Positions 12,753-18,228 of a DNA stretch of 31,145 nucleotides are shown here, in pieces. Each line of letters begins with the position of its first letter. Positions within the stretch are counted from its first letter, which is position 1. The notes below the pieces were generated by a model. That model did no database searches and had not been told where the DNA came from. It saw nothing but the letters and a program-made list of their open reading frames with translations. Origin of the DNA: a virus; the IMG/VR virus record IMGVR_UViG_3300046753_000145, positions 1-31,145 of that record; one strand, 5' to 3'. The position numbers and the translations under genes were made by a program.

Positions 12753-12775
12753 TAACATTAGGCTTCGTATGTTTG
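12748..12775 (+). promoter_or_regulatory. Bacteroidetes-type promoter of the small-gene block
   Basis: TTG (12748-12750), a 17-nt spacer and TATGTTTG (12768-12775). A leader of about 20 nt ends in AATAAATACAAATG at the first gene. The tandem CTTAACATTGG element overlaps its -33 box. Confidence 0.8.
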
Positions 12776-12799
12776 CATCGAACATAAAAATAAATACAA

Positions 12800-13033
12800 A
12801 TGATATTAAGTTACAAGCAACAATTAAGAGTTATTCACGAAATGCATAATAACGGATTCAATGTATGTACCTGTGGTAATTGTGGTGAGGTTATCCTATA
12901 CAACAAAATGATGAGAGATGCAGATGAAGTAAGATGCCCTCATTGTAAAAAAAATATGGCTTATTGTGATAACCCAGATTATTATTACACAGGTTGCCCA
13001 GAAGTACAAAATGAATTAAACGATAAAATTTAA
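12800..13033 (+). CDS. Small zinc-ribbon-like protein
   Basis: 77 aa. CTCGNCGE (C23, C25, C28) and RCPHCKKNMAYC (C46, C49, C57) form the knuckles of a probable zinc ribbon, preceded by a short helix. Such small ribbons often bind nucleic acid or RNA polymerase, but the target is unknown. Reached by the promoter at 12748 and started by the leader AATAAATACAAATG that recurs before three further genes. Confidence 0.65.
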   Translation: MILSYKQQLRVIHEMHNNGFNVCTCGNCGEVILYNKMMRDADEVRCPHCKKNMAYCDNPDYYYTGCPEVQNELNDKI

Positions 13034-13038
13034 TACAA

Positions 13039-13476
13039 ATGAGAATAATAGAAACAGAAGCATATACATTTGATGAATTGTCAGATGATGCAAAAGAAAA
13101 TGCCAAAATAGAATTGGTATCAGAATATTTTTGGGCAGATGATGCTATTGCAAGTTTATATGCGTTTGCCGAAGAAATTGGAATAAAGATAATTGACTAT
13201 AGAATAGATTGGTCTTGTTCTGCAATTAGTCATGTAAAATGGGAATGGTACGTTGATGAACATAAAAACGATTTGTCTGTTGAGGAATTAACAGGTTATT
13301 GTATGGACTATCCATTAATTGACGAATGGAATAAAACAAAAGACGTTGATGATGCTATTGGTTCTTGGTTATATAATTGCGAGAGCGATTATGAATATCA
13401 ACAGACAGACGAATATATGTCAGAACATTGCGAAGCAAATGAATACGAATTTACAAAAGACGGAAAATTAATATAA
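13039..13476 (+). CDS. Conserved phage/antitoxin-annotated protein, unknown function
   Basis: 145 aa. The head, YTFDELSDDAKENAKIELVS then YFWADDAIASLYAFAEEIGI and DYRIDWS, matches a protein found in many phages and sometimes labelled 'antitoxin of a toxin-antitoxin stability system'; I know of no experimental basis for that label. It is very acidic, rich in tyrosine and tryptophan, and soluble. No toxin partner is evident beside it. Starts 5 nt after the preceding stop within an ATACAAATG leader. Confidence 0.72.
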   Translation: MRIIETEAYTFDELSDDAKENAKIELVSEYFWADDAIASLYAFAEEIGIKIIDYRIDWSCSAISHVKWEWYVDEHKNDLSVEELTGYCMDYPLIDEWNKTKDVDDAIGSWLYNCESDYEYQQTDEYMSEHCEANEYEFTKDGKLI

Positions 13477-13486
13477 ATAAATACAA

Positions 13487-13633
13487 ATGAATAAATTATT
13501 GATACAAAGATTGGATAAGATATATGACGATATTGTCAAAAATTATGTACATGATGATAAGATTGATGAGGCTATTAGCGACATATTAAAAATGATTGAC
13601 GAATTACAAAATAAAATAAAATGGACACTATGA
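13487..13633 (+). CDS. Small helical protein, unknown
   Basis: 48 aa, beginning MNKLLIQRLDKIYDDIVKNY. One or two charged helices, no domain. The ATG follows AATAAATACAAATG, the same leader as genes at 12800 and 13039. Its end overlaps the next gene by 13 nt. Confidence 0.55.
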   Translation: MNKLLIQRLDKIYDDIVKNYVHDDKIDEAISDILKMIDELQNKIKWTL

Positions 13634-13983
13634 ATAACGAAATATTAAAATTACTAGAGGATTGCAAAGATGCACTTAAATTGTCAGATGACGTACTGCA
13701 TGAATTTCTTATAATGGAAATAGAGGAATTGTTAAGTCATCCAGATGAATACAATACAACATATATATACGAAACAATATCGTTGCATCAATCAAATGGG
13801 GAATTATATGTTGACTATGGCACTATTGATAACACTAAGACGCTTGTGTTCAATATAGATAATCTATATAAGGATTTAGGTATCTGGATTAACTTAGTTA
13901 AGAAAGGTAATGCAGAAATGCAACAATTATATAAGGATAACATAAATAAGGAAATAGAGGATAATCATAGTATACAAGGATAA
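13621..13983 (+). CDS. Acidic alpha/beta protein, unknown
   Basis: 120 aa from the ATG at 13621; a second in-frame ATG at 13630 is also possible. A helical first half (EILKLLEDCKDALKLSDDVL, HEFLIMEIEELL) is followed by a beta section (IYETISLHQSNGELYVDYGT, TKTLVFNIDNLY). No known domain. Overlaps the upstream gene, consistent with one operon. Confidence 0.65.
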   Translation: MDTMNNEILKLLEDCKDALKLSDDVLHEFLIMEIEELLSHPDEYNTTYIYETISLHQSNGELYVDYGTIDNTKTLVFNIDNLYKDLGIWINLVKKGNAEMQQLYKDNINKEIEDNHSIQG

Positions 13984-14018
13984 TCTTTGCATATAAATTA
14001 ACACACAAATAAATACAG

Positions 14019-14240
14019 ATGAAAATATATAATAATAGATTAACATTAGAAGATTTTGAAGCATGGTCTGGTGCAGCAGACACTAAGCAAGTTATAATCG
14101 ATAACAACAAAGAAACTGACTTCGAGTATCTTATTGAGGAATTATATCCTGAGGGAATAGAGGAAACCCAATTGAATGATATATTATGGCATGATAGCGA
14201 CTGGGTGTTCAGACAATTAAATATACGGGAAGATGATTAG
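14019..14240 (+). CDS. Conserved small phage protein (FEAWSGA family)
   Basis: 73 aa. LTLEDFEAWSGAADTKQVI and EELYPEGIEETQLNDILWHD are blocks I recall from small proteins of Bacteroidetes phages and conjugative elements, always without function. Acidic, soluble, with a leader AATAAATACAGATG close to the repeated one. Confidence 0.68.
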   Translation: MKIYNNRLTLEDFEAWSGAADTKQVIIDNNKETDFEYLIEELYPEGIEETQLNDILWHDSDWVFRQLNIREDD

Positions 14241-14292
14241 TTTAGCAACAGGAATTTTATTTTTGCTCATCTTAATTTTGTTGGCACAATAA
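14233..14292 (+). CDS. Tiny hydrophobic peptide (possible gene)
   Basis: 19 codons, MISLATGILFLLILILLAQ, essentially one membrane helix. The ATG lies 5 nt before the preceding stop (ATGATTAG), a coupling arrangement. It is too short to prove by coding statistics; the uninterrupted hydrophobic run is the only support. Its stop coincides with the first of five dispersed motifs. Confidence 0.3.
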   Translation: MISLATGILFLLILILLAQ

Positions 14293-14374
14293 ATTCAATA
14301 AGTATAAATTTAATACCCCCTTTTGTAAATTCAATACCCTGTCAATTCAATAGGGGTATCAATTCAATAGGGGG
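14292..14374. repeat. Five AATTNAATA + C/G-run motifs, intergenic cluster
   Basis: Copies at 14292 (AATTCAATAAGT), 14307 (AATTTAATACCCCC), 14328 (AATTCAATACCC), 14344 (AATTCAATAGGGG) and 14361 (AATTCAATAGGGGG). Steps are 15, 21, 16 and 17 bp. The first three end in C-runs or none and the last two in G-runs, so C- and G-runs could pair in RNA. This is the densest cluster and lies at the end of the 12.8-14.2 kb operon. Confidence 0.8.
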
Positions 14375-14664
14375 TTTATACTTGGATTTTGGGTGTGTAG
14401 GGGTTGCCTTACATTATGTAGGAAAAATCTTACGTCAAGGTGTGGATAGTCCATTTTGCAAAAATACAAAATTGTATGTTAACTTAATGTTAAATTTTAA
14501 ATTGTACATTTAACTAAAACTTAACACGTTTTGTTTGCATATATAAAAAAGCGTTTTAAGGTGCTTTTTAAGCGTTTTAAAGCATCTTTTCCTTTCTTTA
14601 GTATCTTACTATTAAAATTGTGAGAAATGGCATTAAACTAAATTTTACAATTACTTAACAATTT
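14375..14664. other. AT-rich intergenic region with direct repeats
   Basis: No convincing gene. It holds two copies of AAGCGTTTTAA 21 bp apart (14549 and 14570), which is two helical turns, several TTAAC/GTTAA words, and GTTTTGTTTGCAT (14528-14540), which resembles a -7 box with one base off but lacks a spaced TTG. Probably a control region ahead of the promoter at 14683. Confidence 0.4.
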
Positions 14665-14687
14665 CTTAACATTGGCTTAACATTGGG
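14665..14687 (+). repeat. Tandem 11-bp element upstream of a promoter (copy 2)
   Basis: Same 23 bases as 12730-12752: CTTAACATTGG twice plus G. Again the second unit carries the -33 TTG, here with a 16-nt spacer. Confidence 0.75.
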
Positions 14688-14709
14688 AGTTGTTCCTTTC
14701 GTATATTTG
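14683..14709 (+). promoter_or_regulatory. Bacteroidetes-type promoter driving a long leader
   Basis: TTG (14683-14685), a 16-nt spacer, TATATTTG (14702-14709). The first gene downstream starts only at 14940, so the transcript begins with about 225 untranslated bases. Confidence 0.8.
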
Positions 14710-14713
14710 TGGT

Positions 14714-14925
14714 GTTGAAAGCGTTTGACGTTTTGCGCTCGACATGATACTCAAAGCGTTGGGAGGAGAGAACCTACTCTTGCATTCAGTGTGCGCCAGA
14801 TAAACGAAAAGTGGAGGGTGTACGGACAATGTAGCAAAAATCTTGACCGAGTCAAAAAAATAGGTCAAGGACAAAGGGTGTGCGATAGTGCGCCCATTTT
14901 GGCATACAATAGGTTTATATAAATT
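14714..14925 (+). ncRNA. Structured leader or small-RNA candidate
   Basis: By hand count about 45% G+C over 14711-14920, clearly above the surrounding AT-rich DNA. Visible hairpins: GAGAG/CTCTT around AACCTA (14776-14791); CTTGACC (14842-14848) with GGTCAAG (14863-14869), seven perfect pairs; and GGGTGTGC-GATA-GTGCGCCC (14877-14896), eight pairs with three G-U, followed by ATTTT, which could end a short RNA. TTTGA (14724-14728) may pair with TCAAA (14751-14755). Both strands carry short ORFs here (plus strand 65 codons, TTG start) but they lack the look of phage proteins. It could be a riboregulator of the genes from 14940, or a separate RNA. No known RNA family is recognised. Confidence 0.5.
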
Positions 14926-14939
14926 TTAAAACAAACATT

Positions 14940-15134
14940 ATGACACAAATGCAAAAAACAATCGAAGCATTAAAAGCAAAAGGAACGGAATTCAAAGTTG
15001 AAAAAAATCCTTATGGTGGATACTACGTTAAATATCCCGTTGAAAAATTTTGCGGACACAAATATACGTTTTGGCAAACTTTTAACGAGGATGGAACAGA
15101 AATAAGAAAACAATCGCACGTAAGTTCAATATAA
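14940..15134 (+). CDS. Small basic beta-rich protein, unknown
   Basis: 64 aa, beginning MTQMQKTIEALKAKGTEFKV. Helix then strands (NPYGGYYVKYPVEKF, HKYTFWQTFNEDGTEIRKQS). No known domain. First gene after the structured leader; its initiation region AAAACAAACATTATG recurs exactly before the gene at 15146. Confidence 0.6.
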   Translation: MTQMQKTIEALKAKGTEFKVEKNPYGGYYVKYPVEKFCGHKYTFWQTFNEDGTEIRKQSHVSSI

Positions 15135-15145
15135 AAACAAACATT

Positions 15146-15268
15146 ATGAAAACAAACAACACAAACAACAGAACACAAAAAAATTGGGACAGGTTCGCAA
15201 TTATTGTAACTATATTAACGTCAATTATTGTAATTGGTGGAGGCTTCCAAATATTAACTAATTTATAA
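15146..15268 (+). CDS. Small one-pass membrane protein
   Basis: 40 aa. An Asn/Thr/Lys-rich head (MKTNNTNNRTQKNWDR) and one membrane helix (FAIIVTILTSIIVIGGGF). Same initiation leader as the preceding gene. Function unknown. Confidence 0.5.
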   Translation: MKTNNTNNRTQKNWDRFAIIVTILTSIIVIGGGFQILTNL

Positions 15269-15270
15269 AT

Positions 15271-15363
15271 ATGAGAACATTTGACAAAATAACAAAGAAC
15301 ACGATAAAAGTACTTTTGGCATTAATACCTTTGTACTTATTAGCTAGAATAATTTTAACATAA
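15271..15363 (+). CDS. Tiny membrane peptide
   Basis: 30 aa, MRTFDKITKNTIKVLLALIP then LYLLARIILT: a basic start and one hydrophobic helix. It follows the previous stop by 2 nt. Real expression is plausible because three consecutive small genes are packed without gaps, but length alone cannot prove it. Confidence 0.42.
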   Translation: MRTFDKITKNTIKVLLALIPLYLLARIILT

Positions 15364-15377
15364 TAAAACATATAAAC

Positions 15378-15644
15378 ATGAAAACAAGTAACAGAAATAG
15401 CGCACAATTTGCGCACAAATTACACAATTTTACTGCAAATAATTTACATGGGATAAACAAGGCAAAATATTATATTGTTTATTCATATGGTTGGTATCCC
15501 TTATTTTTGTACGAATATAGTACGGGGATATGGTACGAAAATAGTACAAAATATAGCGTATCCACGAGCAAACAAAAAACACAAGTACGCCCTACATATA
15601 GTACAATTGAGCGCACTTATAACGAAATAAAAAACATGCTATGA
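15378..15644 (+). CDS. Conserved small phage protein (YIVYSYGWYPLF family)
   Basis: 88 aa. KAKYYIVYSYGWYPLFLYE, then WYENSTKYSVSTSKQKTQVR is a pattern I recall in short proteins of Bacteroidetes phages and elements. Basic, aromatic-rich, probably a small beta sheet. Its stop overlaps the next ATG (ATGA-type). Function unknown. Confidence 0.65.
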   Translation: MKTSNRNSAQFAHKLHNFTANNLHGINKAKYYIVYSYGWYPLFLYEYSTGIWYENSTKYSVSTSKQKTQVRPTYSTIERTYNEIKNML

Positions 15645-15820
15645 AATTATATACTAAAAATAACGAGCTAACAAAATACGCTTTGTGTTGTGGATACGCT
15701 CAAACAAGAAACAACAAAACACTAACGTTTATACATAACGTTTATAAGGTTGCATCATTATATGAAGTGAAGTATTTTGATACATTAAAACAGGCAAGAA
15801 AATATTTATATCATGGATAA
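15641..15820 (+). CDS. Small basic protein, unknown
   Basis: 59 aa, beginning MKLYTKNNELTKYALCCGYA and ending FDTLKQARKYLYHG. Two adjacent cysteines. The ending is of the kind seen in short proteins that read 'x-TLKQA...YL'. Overlaps the upstream gene by 4 nt and the downstream one by 8 nt. Confidence 0.55.
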   Translation: MKLYTKNNELTKYALCCGYAQTRNNKTLTFIHNVYKVASLYEVKYFDTLKQARKYLYHG

Positions 15821-15992
15821 GCAATATATACAAAACGAGTTTAACAAATTAGTACAAAACGACAATATATATAAATATCAATTTTCTATATATGACGGAT
15901 ACGGAAACAAAACAAAGTTTTTGAGTGTAAACAATATACAACTAGAACAAATAAAACAAATATTAATTAAACATGAACAAACAAATATTTGA
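15813..15992 (+). CDS. Small protein, unknown
   Basis: 59 aa, beginning MDKQYIQNEFNKLVQNDNIY. Strand-turn-strand middle (YKYQFSIYDGYGNKTKFLSV) then an amphipathic helix (NIQLEQIKQILIKHEQ). Overlaps its neighbours by 8 and 20 nt. Possibly a small alpha/beta regulator; no domain recognised. Confidence 0.55.
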   Translation: MDKQYIQNEFNKLVQNDNIYKYQFSIYDGYGNKTKFLSVNNIQLEQIKQILIKHEQTNI

Positions 15993-16113
15993 ACATTTGG
16001 TTAAAACAAATAAACAAAACAGAATAAAACAGAGCAAAGAAATAAACCACGAAGAACAGCAAAAGTTTTATAATTGGTTGATAGAGAATAATTTATATAA
16101 ATATTTAAAATAA
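15973..16113 (+). CDS. Small basic helical protein, unknown
   Basis: 46 aa, beginning MNKQIFEHLVKTNKQNRIKQ and ending YNWLIENNLYKYLK. It is charged and lysine/asparagine-rich. Overlaps the preceding gene by 20 nt. No domain recognised. Confidence 0.5.
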   Translation: MNKQIFEHLVKTNKQNRIKQSKEINHEEQQKFYNWLIENNLYKYLK

Positions 16114-16121
16114 AAATAGTC

Positions 16122-16277
16122 ATGAAAGTAGGTTTTTTTAAGGAATATATATACACAATAGAACAGAATAAAAACGGCTCAATAGTATGCAAATCAGATG
16201 AACATAAGCAAATATATTACGGATATTCACAAAACGAAGCCGTTCATAAATTTAGGCTATATTTAGAAGCAATTTAG
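16122..16277 (+). CDS. Small protein, unknown
   Basis: 51 aa, beginning MKVGFFKEYIYTIEQNKNGS, then ICKSD-like and YYGYSQNEAVHKFRLYLEAI. The ending YSQNEAVHKFR resembles short beta-beta-alpha proteins of phages. Last gene of the small-gene block, followed by a terminator 25 nt after its stop. Confidence 0.55.
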   Translation: MKVGFFKEYIYTIEQNKNGSIVCKSDEHKQIYYGYSQNEAVHKFRLYLEAI

Positions 16278-16302
16278 TTTTAGTTTGTTGTTGTTGATTA
16301 AG

Positions 16303-16328
16303 GCGGTGCGTATTGCATCGCTTTTTTT
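16303..16328 (+). terminator. Rho-independent terminator of the small-gene block
   Basis: GCGGTGC (16303-16309), loop GTATT, GCATCGC (16315-16321), then seven Ts. One G-U pair in the stem. It closes the rightward transcript starting at 14.7 kb. Confidence 0.85.
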
Positions 16329-16459
16329 GTGTCCATACGTTAAAAAAGAATATATACACACGTTTTTTTTGCTGATATATTGGAACTCTACCGAGCGACC
16401 GCCACTCACACCTTATTACCCTACTCTCTACACACACTTCAGTTTCCAACTGCCATTTC
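16329..16459. other. Intergenic gap without a recognised gene
   Basis: Between the terminator and the operator-covered promoter. Open frames on both strands here are short and of atypical composition. CGAGCGACCGCC at 16393-16404 is locally GC-rich. I see no further feature. Confidence 0.4.
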
Positions 16460-16522
16460 AATTCAATAGGGTTACTTGTAAATTCAATAGGTATTACTTA
16501 TCTTTGCTTTAAATTCAATACG
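16460..16522 (+). repeat. Three AATTNAATA motifs over a promoter (operator-like)
   Basis: AATTCAATAGGG at 16460-16471 (before the -33 TTG), AATTCAATAGG at 16481-16491 (inside the spacer) and AATTCAATACG at 16512-16522 (ending just before the ATG). A protein bound here would cover the polymerase site, so this is the best functional clue for the dispersed motif. Confidence 0.72.
16476..16506 (+). promoter_or_regulatory. Bacteroidetes-type promoter overlapped by motif copies
   Basis: TTG (16476-16478), a 20-nt spacer and TATCTTTG (16499-16506). It serves the gene at 16523 and possibly the region beyond. Confidence 0.75.
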
Positions 16523-16786
16523 ATGCCTAAAAAACAACCAAAACCGATTCCAGCTTATTTGCAGGACAATAAAAAAGCACTAAAAGCTATCTCTTGGGCA
16601 TTTAGAAGCGATTTAAGAGCATATCCCATACTTAGTGGCACTGAGTATCATATTATGATAGAAAGTGGCTTAAAACGCATTAAATCGCCTAACACGTACA
16701 CTAAGGCACAATTAACAGAAAAGTTATGGGATGTTTACATTCACTATTACGACAAACATTTAGAAAAAGTAGGTTATGAATCATAA
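16523..16786 (+). CDS. Small basic protein under an operator-like promoter, unknown
   Basis: 87 aa, beginning MPKKQPKPIPAYLQDNKKAL. Helical with conserved-looking aromatic positions (AISWAFRSDLRAYPILSGTE, KLWDVYIHYYDKHLEKVGYE). It is basic (many lysines) and the only gene between that promoter and the second iteron-like cluster. It is therefore a fair candidate for a DNA-binding protein acting on the AATTNAATA motif or the CATGTTAT repeats. No HTH is obvious, so this is inference from place. Confidence 0.62.
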   Translation: MPKKQPKPIPAYLQDNKKALKAISWAFRSDLRAYPILSGTEYHIMIESGLKRIKSPNTYTKAQLTEKLWDVYIHYYDKHLEKVGYES

Positions 16787-16795
16787 CTGGTTACT

Positions 16796-16930
16796 CATGT
16801 TATTATATAAAGCATGTTATATATTTTATATAGAGTGCAACATGTTATTATTCATTCTGAAACATAACTGTCTTAAAATGCATATTAAGATATTATACAT
16901 GTTAGGATACTTTAAGATATATGTTATATA
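16796..16930 (+). repeat. Second cluster of CATGTTAT repeats (iteron-like)
   Basis: CATGTTAT heads at 16796, 16813 (17 bp apart, as in the 4.1 kb array) and 16841, CATGTTAG at 16898 and TATGTTAT at 16920. After the first two come TATATAAAG or ATATTTTATATAG, like the variant unit at 4131. The block fills the 208-nt gap between 16786 and 16995 and is nearly all A+T. A hairpin CTGCC-GTATG-GGCAG follows (16935-16949). An overlapping 65-codon ORF is not credible. Confidence 0.65.
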
Positions 16931-16965
16931 TATCTGCCGTATGGGCAGTTGCACAATCAATAAGT

Positions 16966-16991
16966 ACACTTAAACAACCAATTATTATTTA
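16966..16991 (+). promoter_or_regulatory. Candidate late promoter of the tail operon
   Basis: ACAC (16966-16969), 13 nt, TATTATTTA (16983-16991), ending 3 nt before the ATG at 16995. Same layout as at 10031-10057. Function is inferred. Confidence 0.35.
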
Positions 16992-16994
16992 GAT

Positions 16995-17699
16995 ATGAAG
17001 CAAGTTCAAATAGAGTTATCAGTTCCAACTACACTAAACGATATGACGTTAGGGCAATACCAGCGTTATATGAAGATAGTTGAAGATAATAAAGAAAATG
17101 CCGATGAGTTCATTAACCTAAAACTAATTGAGATATTCTGTAATGTCTCACTAAAAGACGTTATGTCTATTCCTGCCAAAGATGCTGAGAGAGTTCTCGG
17201 TATTATTGGCAAAGCATTTGAAGAGCAGCCTAAGCTAATACGCAGGTTTGACTTACTTGGTGTGGATATGGGTTTTGAACCTCAGCTAGAAAGTATTGCG
17301 CTTGGTGCGTATATTGACGTAGAGGATAACATTTCAGATTGGCAAACAATGCACAAAGCAATGGCAGCGTTGTACAGACCTGTCAACTTTAAGCAAAAGG
17401 ATAAATATACAGTAACGCCTTACGAGCCATCAGATGAAGTGTCAGCACTTATGAAAGATATGCCGTTAGATGTAGCGATGAGTGCGATGGTTTTTTTTTA
17501 CGATTTAGGGATGGAGTTGTTGAAAGCTATCCCGAGTTATATACAGAACAATCTGACGGAGGAACAGATTTATCAGCTCAAGCAAACTTTGGCAGTAAAT
17601 GGGGGTGGTATCAATCCATCTACGCTCTCGCTGGAGGGGATGTTCTCAGGTTTGACGAAGTTACAGAACTTCCATTATTCCAGTGCCTCAACTTCCTAA
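16995..17699 (+). CDS. Tail assembly chaperone, unshifted product (G-like)
   Basis: 234 aa. A helical protein with a sequence plan known from tail-chaperone genes of Bacteroidetes siphophages (MTLGQYQRYMKIVEDN, IPAKDAERVLGIIGKAFEEQ, GAYIDVEDNISDWQTMHKAM). It is the first gene of the tail module and precedes the tape measure. Such proteins coat the tape measure before the tube grows around it. After codon 168 the ribosome can slip back one base on nine Ts. If it does not, it makes this form, which ends in a low-complexity tail (GGGINPSTLSLEGM). Confidence 0.8.
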   Translation: MKQVQIELSVPTTLNDMTLGQYQRYMKIVEDNKENADEFINLKLIEIFCNVSLKDVMSIPAKDAERVLGIIGKAFEEQPKLIRRFDLLGVDMGFEPQLESIALGAYIDVEDNISDWQTMHKAMAALYRPVNFKQKDKYTVTPYEPSDEVSALMKDMPLDVAMSAMVFFYDLGMELLKAIPSYIQNNLTEEQIYQLKQTLAVNGGGINPSTLSLEGMFSGLTKLQNFHYSSASTS

Positions 17700-17761
17700 C
17701 CTTTGAAAAAGAAAAGAACCAGATAGAGGCGCAGATGATAAAAAAAGCATATAAACGATGA
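16995..17761 (+). CDS. Tail assembly chaperone, -1 frameshift product (GT-like)
   Basis: Read as 16995-17498 then 17498-17761, this gives 255 aa. The shifted frame is open from well before the slip to a TGA at 17759. It reads KWGWYQSIYALAGGDVLRFD, then LPLFQCLNFLTFEKEKNQIE, clearly protein-like and, from memory, like the GT parts of flavobacterial phages (WGWY...ALAxGD...FLTFEKE). Its stop overlaps the next ATG as ATGA, so the shifted form couples to the following gene, while the unshifted stop leaves a 58-nt gap. This is the classic G/GT strategy of siphophage and other long-tailed phages. Confidence 0.8.
17490..17499 (+). promoter_or_regulatory. Slippery site for -1 ribosomal frameshifting
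   Basis: G followed by nine Ts. In the zero frame it reads GTT TTT TTT TAC and contains the heptamer T TTT TTT (17492-17498). It is the longest single-base run in the tail module. Both frames downstream look coding, which argues for a programmed event and not a sequencing error. Confidence 0.75.
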
Positions 17762-18228
17762 AAGAGTTTTACGACCTTATAGACAAACTTTACGAAGAGT
17801 TAAATTCAAACGACTTCGTTAACACAGTTACCTTTGGCAATATTATGGATGTTGACTTGGCAAAGCAAAGTATATTTCCGTTGTCGCACATAAACATACA
17901 AGACGCTGTGTTTGGAGAACACACAATTACATTCTCTATGCAGGTTATCGCTATGGACTTAGTTGACGAAAGTAAAGAGGATAAATTTGCCACAACATCA
18001 GAACCGCAAAGGGGATTAGACAATAAGCACGATGTATTAAACACGCAACTAGGAGTAATCAATAGATTGCAGTACAGACTTAGAAGAGGCGACCTTAACG
18101 AAGATAATTACGTTTTAGATGCCGATGCAACTGCCACAATGTTTGAGGACAGGTTTGAGAATCTACTTGCTGGTTGGGCATTAAATTTAACAGTATCTAT
18201 ACCTAACAACGGAATAAGTATTTGCTAA
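17758..18228 (+). CDS. Tail completion/terminator-like protein
   Basis: 156 aa. Plan: helical head (FYDLIDKLYEELNSNDFVN), then strands (TVTFGNIMDVDLAKQSIFPL, HTITFSMQVIAMDLVDESKE), a central loop and an LNTQLGVINRLQYRLRRGDL block. This resembles tail completion or neck proteins of Bacteroidetes phages. It is coupled by ATGA to the frameshifted chaperone and by TAATG to the next gene. The order chaperone, completion, minor tail supports a joint or terminator role; I am not sure which. Confidence 0.6.
   Translation: MKEFYDLIDKLYEELNSNDFVNTVTFGNIMDVDLAKQSIFPLSHINIQDAVFGEHTITFSMQVIAMDLVDESKEDKFATTSEPQRGLDNKHDVLNTQLGVINRLQYRLRRGDLNEDNYVLDADATATMFEDRFENLLAGWALNLTVSIPNNGISIC

Noticed and set aside
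13039-13476. Toxin-antitoxin pair
   Set aside because: The protein resembles entries labelled antitoxin, but no toxin-like neighbour exists and the label has no functional basis that I know.
14528-14540. Additional TAnnTTTG promoter at GTTTTGTTTGCAT
   Set aside because: The -7 box has a mismatch at the key A and no TTG lies at 16-20 nt; kept only as part of the control region.
14725-14922. 65-codon ORF with TTG start in the structured leader
   Set aside because: Non-ATG start, composition unlike its neighbours, and an equally long antisense ORF occurs (14677-14874). RNA structure explains the region better, though a gene is not fully excluded.
14714-14925. tRNA or tmRNA
   Set aside because: No cloverleaf, no T-loop GTTCRA and no CCA-type end; hairpins do not fit a tRNA-like fold.
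16776-16973. 65-codon plus-strand ORF across the second repeat cluster
   Set aside because: It consists of AT-rich repeat DNA read as Leu/Ile/Tyr/Met codons, overlaps the preceding gene and has no protein-like pattern.
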